From Piscinibacter lacus (GTDB lineage: Bacteria > Pseudomonadota > Gammaproteobacteria > Burkholderiales > Burkholderiaceae_C), in contig NZ_JAERRA010000001.1 in the NCBI RefSeq assembly GCF_016735685.1, forward strand, positions 992,001-1,056,000: a DNA stretch of 64,000 bases, written 5' to 3'. Each line of letters opens with the position of its first letter. The first letter of the stretch is position 1. Made by a program: the position numbers and the translations under genes. Below, in pieces: positions 60,390-64,000 of this stretch. Below the pieces are notes generated by a model. That model saw only the letters and a program-made list of their open reading frames with translations. It was not told the origin of the DNA and did not search any database.

Positions 60390-61646
60390 TCAGCCGTGCC
60401 GGGGCAGCGCGAAGGCGGCCAGCAGGCGGTCGATGTTTTGGGCCATGCCGAACTCGGCCATCACATGCTGGCAGCCGTCCCGGCCCAACTGCGCACGCAG
60501 TGCGTCGGAATCGATCAGGCGCGCGATCTGCCGCGCCAGGTCGGCCGCGTCGGCCGGTTCGGCCAGCAGGCCGCTTTGCTCGTGCATGACCAGCTCGGGA
60601 ATGCCCGAAAGCCGGGTCGAAACCACCGGCAACGACTGCGACATGGCCTCCATCAGCACGACGGGGATGCCGTCCATGTCGCCGTTGCGGTCTTCCTTGC
60701 AGGCCAGCACGAAGCTGTCGAGCGCGTTCATCCAGTCGGCCACCTGCTCGTGCGAGAGGCTGCCGTCGAAGCGCACGGCCTCGCCCAGGCCGAGGGCAGC
60801 CGCCTGGGCCTCCAGCGCCGGCCGCAGCGGGCCGTCGCCGGCCAGGCGCAGGACGACGGCTCGACCCTCGGCGCGCAGCCGCGCAAGCGTCTCGATCAGC
60901 ACGTCGAAGCCCTTCTTCTCGACCATGCGTCCCAGCGAGCCCAGCACGAAGGGCTGGCCGGCGGCACCTGCCGGCCGCGACCGCGGGCTGAAACTCACGC
61001 CGCAGCGCACCAGGCTCAGTTGTGCCGGGGGAATGCCGAGCGCGCGCAAATACTTCAGGTTGTGCTCGGAAATCGTCAGGAAGCGCTTGGCGCGCGCTGC
61101 CTTGCGCTGCAGCAGCAAGCCCCGCTCGAAGATGTCGTTGGCATGCGCTGTCACCGTGAAGGGAAGCCCGGACAGCGCCGCGGCATACATCGCAATCTGC
61201 GCCGGGACATGCGCGAAGTGCACGTGGAGGTGGTGACAGCCCTCGTCTTGCATCAGCCGAGCCAGACGGGCACCGGCCAGGAACTGGTAGGCCAGCTTCC
61301 AACTGGCCGGCTTGAGCAGGCCGCAGGCCACGAGATCGCCCGCCAGTTGCCCGAGCGCGCCGAACAGGCCTGGGCCAAAGCGCGGCAGGCTCAGCAAAGC
61401 GCCCAGGGCGAACCGGGCGGGGTGGGTGTCGTACAGAACACGGACCCGCTCGCTCAGGCGGGCCTGGTCGGCAGCCGGGCGCGCCGGCCGGTGCACGGAA
61501 ATGGGCACAACGCGCAGGCCGCGCCGCTCCACCGCGTGAAGTTCCTCGTAAACAAAGGTGGCGGAGAGCGAGGGAATCTCGGGCGCGAGATAAGCGACGA
61601 CCTGCTTCAATTCGGTAGCGACAGGGCAGGAGGGGGAGGACACCAT
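60390..61646 (-). CDS. Family 4 glycosyltransferase
   Basis: The 418-residue protein has a GT-B fold with N-terminal VVAYLAPEIPSLSATFVYEE, HVHFAHVPAQIAMYAAALSG, TAHANDIF, and the C-terminal donor domain with LGRMVEKKGFDVLIETLA, LAGDGPLRPAL and the E-x7-E region IPVVLMEAMSQSLPVVSTRL. These features fit retaining sugar transferases of capsule or exopolysaccharide synthesis. ATG at 61644-61646 is used; GGGGGAGG-type purines lie on the coding strand only weakly, so the start is less certain. It is divergent from the response regulator gene. Confidence 0.88.
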   Translation of the reverse strand: MVSSPSCPVATELKQVVAYLAPEIPSLSATFVYEELHAVERRGLRVVPISVHRPARPAADQARLSERVRVLYDTHPARFALGALLSLPRFGPGLFGALGQLAGDLVACGLLKPASWKLAYQFLAGARLARLMQDEGCHHLHVHFAHVPAQIAMYAAALSGLPFTVTAHANDIFERGLLLQRKAARAKRFLTISEHNLKYLRALGIPPAQLSLVRCGVSFSPRSRPAGAAGQPFVLGSLGRMVEKKGFDVLIETLARLRAEGRAVVLRLAGDGPLRPALEAQAAALGLGEAVRFDGSLSHEQVADWMNALDSFVLACKEDRNGDMDGIPVVLMEAMSQSLPVVSTRLSGIPELVMHEQSGLLAEPADAADLARQIARLIDSDALRAQLGRDGCQHVMAEFGMAQNIDRLLAAFALPRHG

Positions 61647-62036
61647 GGTGACTCGGTCTGTTTCTGCCTGACACGCATGTGCTGGACACGGGGCATGGCC
61701 GGACCCGGAAGCGGCTTGCAGGCCCACGCCCGCTTGGCATGTCATTCGTCGGTCCGTGCAAACCCTCGGGCGATGGTAGCTTGACCGCATTCGGCGTTCG
61801 GTGGGATCCGCAGGCGGGTCGACCTGCGACCCGCACAAGCGTGCCGGATGCAGCACATCACATGCCACCACGGGGCCCACGCCGCTTCGGCAGCCCTTGG
61901 GCCCATGCGACCCGGCCCTGGCCACCCAGCCAGGTCGCAGGCTTGCAAGCGGTTGACGCCCCGGTCCCGGGCCGCCGCAAGGCCGGCTTGGGACCGGGAG
62001 GGCGCTGCTAGAGTGCCGGCTCCCTCACGCGCCCGA
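61647..62036. other. Divergent region between GT4 and response regulator genes
   Basis: This 390-base stretch contains an inverted repeat, CCCGGTCCC at 61960-61968 and GGGACCGGG at 61990-61998, upstream of the regulator, and a weak promoter-like pair TTGGGA / TAGAGT around 61989-62014 on the plus strand. I see no gene, RNA or terminator in it. Codon-like bias is absent compared with the flanking genes. Confidence 0.45.
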
Positions 62037-62798
62037 ATGGGCGCCCGAGACGGCCCGTCCCCAACCCAGCCTGCCGTGACCTCTACGCCCCCCTCGTCTG
62101 CTGGCGCCCTGCACATCCTGCTTGCGGAGGACGATCCGGCCGTGGCCGACACCACCTCCCGCGCGCTGCGCTCCCAGGGCTGGTCGGTGGACACCACCGC
62201 GCGCGGCGAGCCAGTGCCGGCCTCGCTCAAGTCCGACCCCTACGACCTGCTGATCCTCGACATCGGCCTGGCCGGCATCGACGGTTTCGAGACCCTGCGC
62301 CGGGTGCGCGAGGCCGGCATCGAGACCCCGGTGCTGGTGCTGACCGCCCGCGATGCCATCGAGGACCGCGTGCACGGCCTGGAGACCGGCGCCGACGACT
62401 ACATGGTCAAGCCCTTCTCGCTGGCCGAGCTGGTGGCGCGCGTGCGTGTGCTGACCCGCCGCCACCGCAGCCGCCGCGACAGCGAGCTGACCATGGGCTC
62501 GCTGCGCATGGACCTGGTCGCCCAGCGCGCCTGGATCGGCAGCCAGCCGGTCGAGCTGTCGGTGCGCGAATGGGCGGTGCTCGAGTACCTGCTCGGCCGC
62601 GTCGGCCACGTGGTCGCGAAGGAGCAGATCCTTCAGTCGATCAGCGGCTGGGGCGAGCAGCTCTCCGAGAACGCCGTCGAGGTCTATGTCTCGCGCCTGC
62701 GGCCGAAGATCGAGCCGGCCGGCCTGCGCATCCGCGCCGTGCGCGGCTTCGGCTACCTCGTCGAGGAACAGCCCGAGCTGTTGCCGCCGCTGACCTGA
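62037..62798 (+). CDS. OmpR/TctD-type response regulator
   Basis: The 253-residue protein has a receiver domain (ALHILLAEDDPAVADTTS, phospho-Asp in LLILDIGLAGIDG, VLTARDAIEDRVHGLETGAD, conserved Lys in YMVKPFSLAEL) and a C-terminal winged helix (SVREWAVLEYLLGRVGHVVA, ENAVEVYVSRLRPKIEPAGL, RAVRGFGYLVE). Such proteins bind DNA when phosphorylated. The ATG at 62037 is used; a GTG at 62076 would give a more typical short N-terminus. The sensor kinase gene follows after 48 bases. The signal is unknown. Confidence 0.92.
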   Translation: MGARDGPSPTQPAVTSTPPSSAGALHILLAEDDPAVADTTSRALRSQGWSVDTTARGEPVPASLKSDPYDLLILDIGLAGIDGFETLRRVREAGIETPVLVLTARDAIEDRVHGLETGADDYMVKPFSLAELVARVRVLTRRHRSRRDSELTMGSLRMDLVAQRAWIGSQPVELSVREWAVLEYLLGRVGHVVAKEQILQSISGWGEQLSENAVEVYVSRLRPKIEPAGLRIRAVRGFGYLVEEQPELLPPLT

Positions 62799-62846
62799 TC
62801 GCGCCTGCGGGCCGCCGGGCATCCCGCGCGACCCCGCCCGCCTGCC

Positions 62847-64000
62847 ATGTCGCTCAGCCTGCGCGCCCGATTGCTGCTTGGCACCCTGACCCTCACGGCC
62901 ATGGTGGTGCCGCTGCGGGTGATCATCGACCTGCGCGCCGGCACCCATGCCAGCGAAAGCGCGGCGGATGCCGCCCTGGTCGATCTCGGCCGGGCCCTGG
63001 CCGCCATCGTGCCGATGGCGGATGCGCCGCCCCCTGCCAGCGAACCGGGCAGCAGCCAGGCCTTCGAGCGCCTGCTGCGCTCGCACAGCCCCGAGCGCAT
63101 CTGGTGGGCCTTGAGCGACGCGCAGTCGCGCTGGATGCAGGGCGATGTCGCCATCCGCAGCCTGCGCCTGCCGGGGCCCTGGCCGCCCGAGGCGCCGCGC
63201 TGGGGCGATGCCATGCTGGATGGCCAGACCCTGCGCCTGGCCGAGCTGCCGGTCGACTGCATGCAGGCCCAGCCCTGCGTCCTGCGTCTGGCGCAGACCA
63301 CCCAGCGCCGCCATGCCGCCCGGCGCGAGGCCCTGCACGTCGCGCTCATCCAGGGCCTGGCCACGGCCGTGCTGCTGGGGGGCGGCCTGATCGCCGTCAT
63401 CGCCTGGACGCTGCGGCCCCTGCGCCGCCTGCGCGCCGACCTGGCGCTGCGCCCCCTGCATGCGCCCCAGCCGGTCGACCGCGAAGGCCTGCCCGACGAG
63501 CTCAACCCCCTGCTCGACGGGGTCGACCAGCTCATGCAGCGCGCCGCCGCCGAGCATGAGCGCCAGCGCCACTTCATCGCCGACGCCGCCCACCAGCTTC
63601 GCACCCCGCTGACCGCCCTGCGCACCGAGGCCGAGCTGGCCCTGCTCGCCGCTCCCCGGGACCAGGAGGCCGGCGGCGGCCTGGTGCGCCTGCACCGCTC
63701 CGCCCTGCGTGCCGCGCGCCTGGCCGACCAGCTCCTGCTGCTGGCCCGCACCGAGGCCAGCCAGGGCGAGCCCGGCGGCGACGAACGCTTCGACCTTCGC
63801 GCCGTCGTCCACGATGCCGCGCGCGACTGGGTGCCGCGCGCCCTCGAACGCCATGCCGACCTCGGCTTCCACCTGGAGGAGGCGCAGGTGCTGGGCCGGG
63901 CCTACCAGGTGCGCGAGCTGCTCGCCAACCTCATCCACAACGCGCTGGAATACGCCCAGCCCGCCGACGGCTCGCCGCTGCGCATCACCGTGCGCTGCAT
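62847..64000 (+). CDS. Sensor histidine kinase, 3' end cut by window edge
   Basis: About 384 codons are visible. The protein starts MSLSLRARLLLGTLTLTAMV with one membrane helix, has a periplasmic domain of about 130 residues, a second helix (GLATAVLLGGGLIAVIAWTL), a HAMP-like linker and the H-box FIADAAHQLRTPLTALRTEA, followed by the N-box LLANLIHNALEY at the edge. The AAHQLRTPL form of the H-box is typical of TctE/QseC-type kinases. It is paired with the response regulator upstream; the ATP-binding G-boxes lie outside the window. Confidence 0.9.
   Translation, partial: MSLSLRARLLLGTLTLTAMVVPLRVIIDLRAGTHASESAADAALVDLGRALAAIVPMADAPPPASEPGSSQAFERLLRSHSPERIWWALSDAQSRWMQGDVAIRSLRLPGPWPPEAPRWGDAMLDGQTLRLAELPVDCMQAQPCVLRLAQTTQRRHAARREALHVALIQGLATAVLLGGGLIAVIAWTLRPLRRLRADLALRPLHAPQPVDREGLPDELNPLLDGVDQLMQRAAAEHERQRHFIADAAHQLRTPLTALRTEAELALLAAPRDQEAGGGLVRLHRSALRAARLADQLLLLARTEASQGEPGGDERFDLRAVVHDAARDWVPRALERHADLGFHLEEAQVLGRAYQVRELLANLIHNALEYAQPADGSPLRITVRC

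Overview
The window is a contiguous piece of chromosome from a high-GC (roughly 70 percent or more) betaproteobacterium of the order Burkholderiales. Gene content and order (ispB / tRNA-Pro / pilB-pilC-pilD-coaE-zapD, rplU-rpmA-obgE-proB, nrdA-nrdB-histone H1-like, accB-accC-prmA, the coxB-coxA-cox11-coxC cluster with surf1, ctaA, ctaB, sco and rpoH) match what I know of the Rubrivivax / Leptothrix / Roseateles part of that order. The genus is an inference. Almost the whole window is housekeeping DNA with tightly packed genes. I see no phage, insertion sequence, integron, CRISPR array or rRNA operon.

Layout. 1-5.5 kb: a leftward run of cell division (zapD, cut by the left edge), CoA synthesis (coaE) and type IV pilus assembly (pilD, pilC, pilB), then tRNA-Pro(CGG). 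5.6-11.4 kb: ispB, ribosomal proteins L21 and L27, the GTPase Obg, ProB and the signal recognition particle protein Ffh. 11.5-16.6 kb: a YpjD-type membrane protein, a small PP0621-type protein, the PilS-PilR two-component pair and AmpD. 16.6-22 kb: class Ia ribonucleotide reductase behind a promoter with two candidate NrdR boxes, followed by a lysine/alanine-repeat histone H1-like protein. 22-32.5 kb: a leftward series for sugar/nucleoside phosphorylation, ribosomal protein methylation, fatty acid synthesis (accBC), aromatic synthesis (aroQ, aroE), peptidoglycan polymerisation (mtgA) and RNA decay (RNase II family). 32.6-39.8 kb: a secreted protein of unknown function, an SDR reductase, a YqiA-type hydrolase, a YbaN-type membrane protein, mpl, hemL and a thiD-like kinase.

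40-45.6 kb holds the most unusual part. Directly after a rubredoxin gene, where related bacteria carry pilG-pilH-pilI-pilJ-pilL (the twitching-motility chemosensory system), only three divergent genes remain: a CheW-like, a PilJ-like and a CheA/PilL-like protein. The CheA-like protein has arginine where the Hpt phospho-accepting histidine should be, lacks key ATP-site residues and has no receiver domain; the PilJ-like protein has a degraded signalling tip; no response regulator is encoded. The locus looks like an eroded chemosensory system, or one reused without phosphotransfer.

45.6-48 kb: trmL, comF and a BioC-like methyltransferase. 48-58.3 kb: an aa3-type cytochrome c oxidase with its assembly factors and heme A synthesis genes. 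58.3-59.3 kb: rpoH with a perfect CIRCE operator directly upstream, so HrcA probably controls the heat-shock sigma factor. 59.4-61.7 kb: two glycosyltransferases. 62-64 kb: an OmpR-type response regulator and its sensor kinase, cut by the right edge.

Coordinates follow the start codon I consider most likely. Long open frames antisense to real genes are abundant because of the base composition and were ignored.
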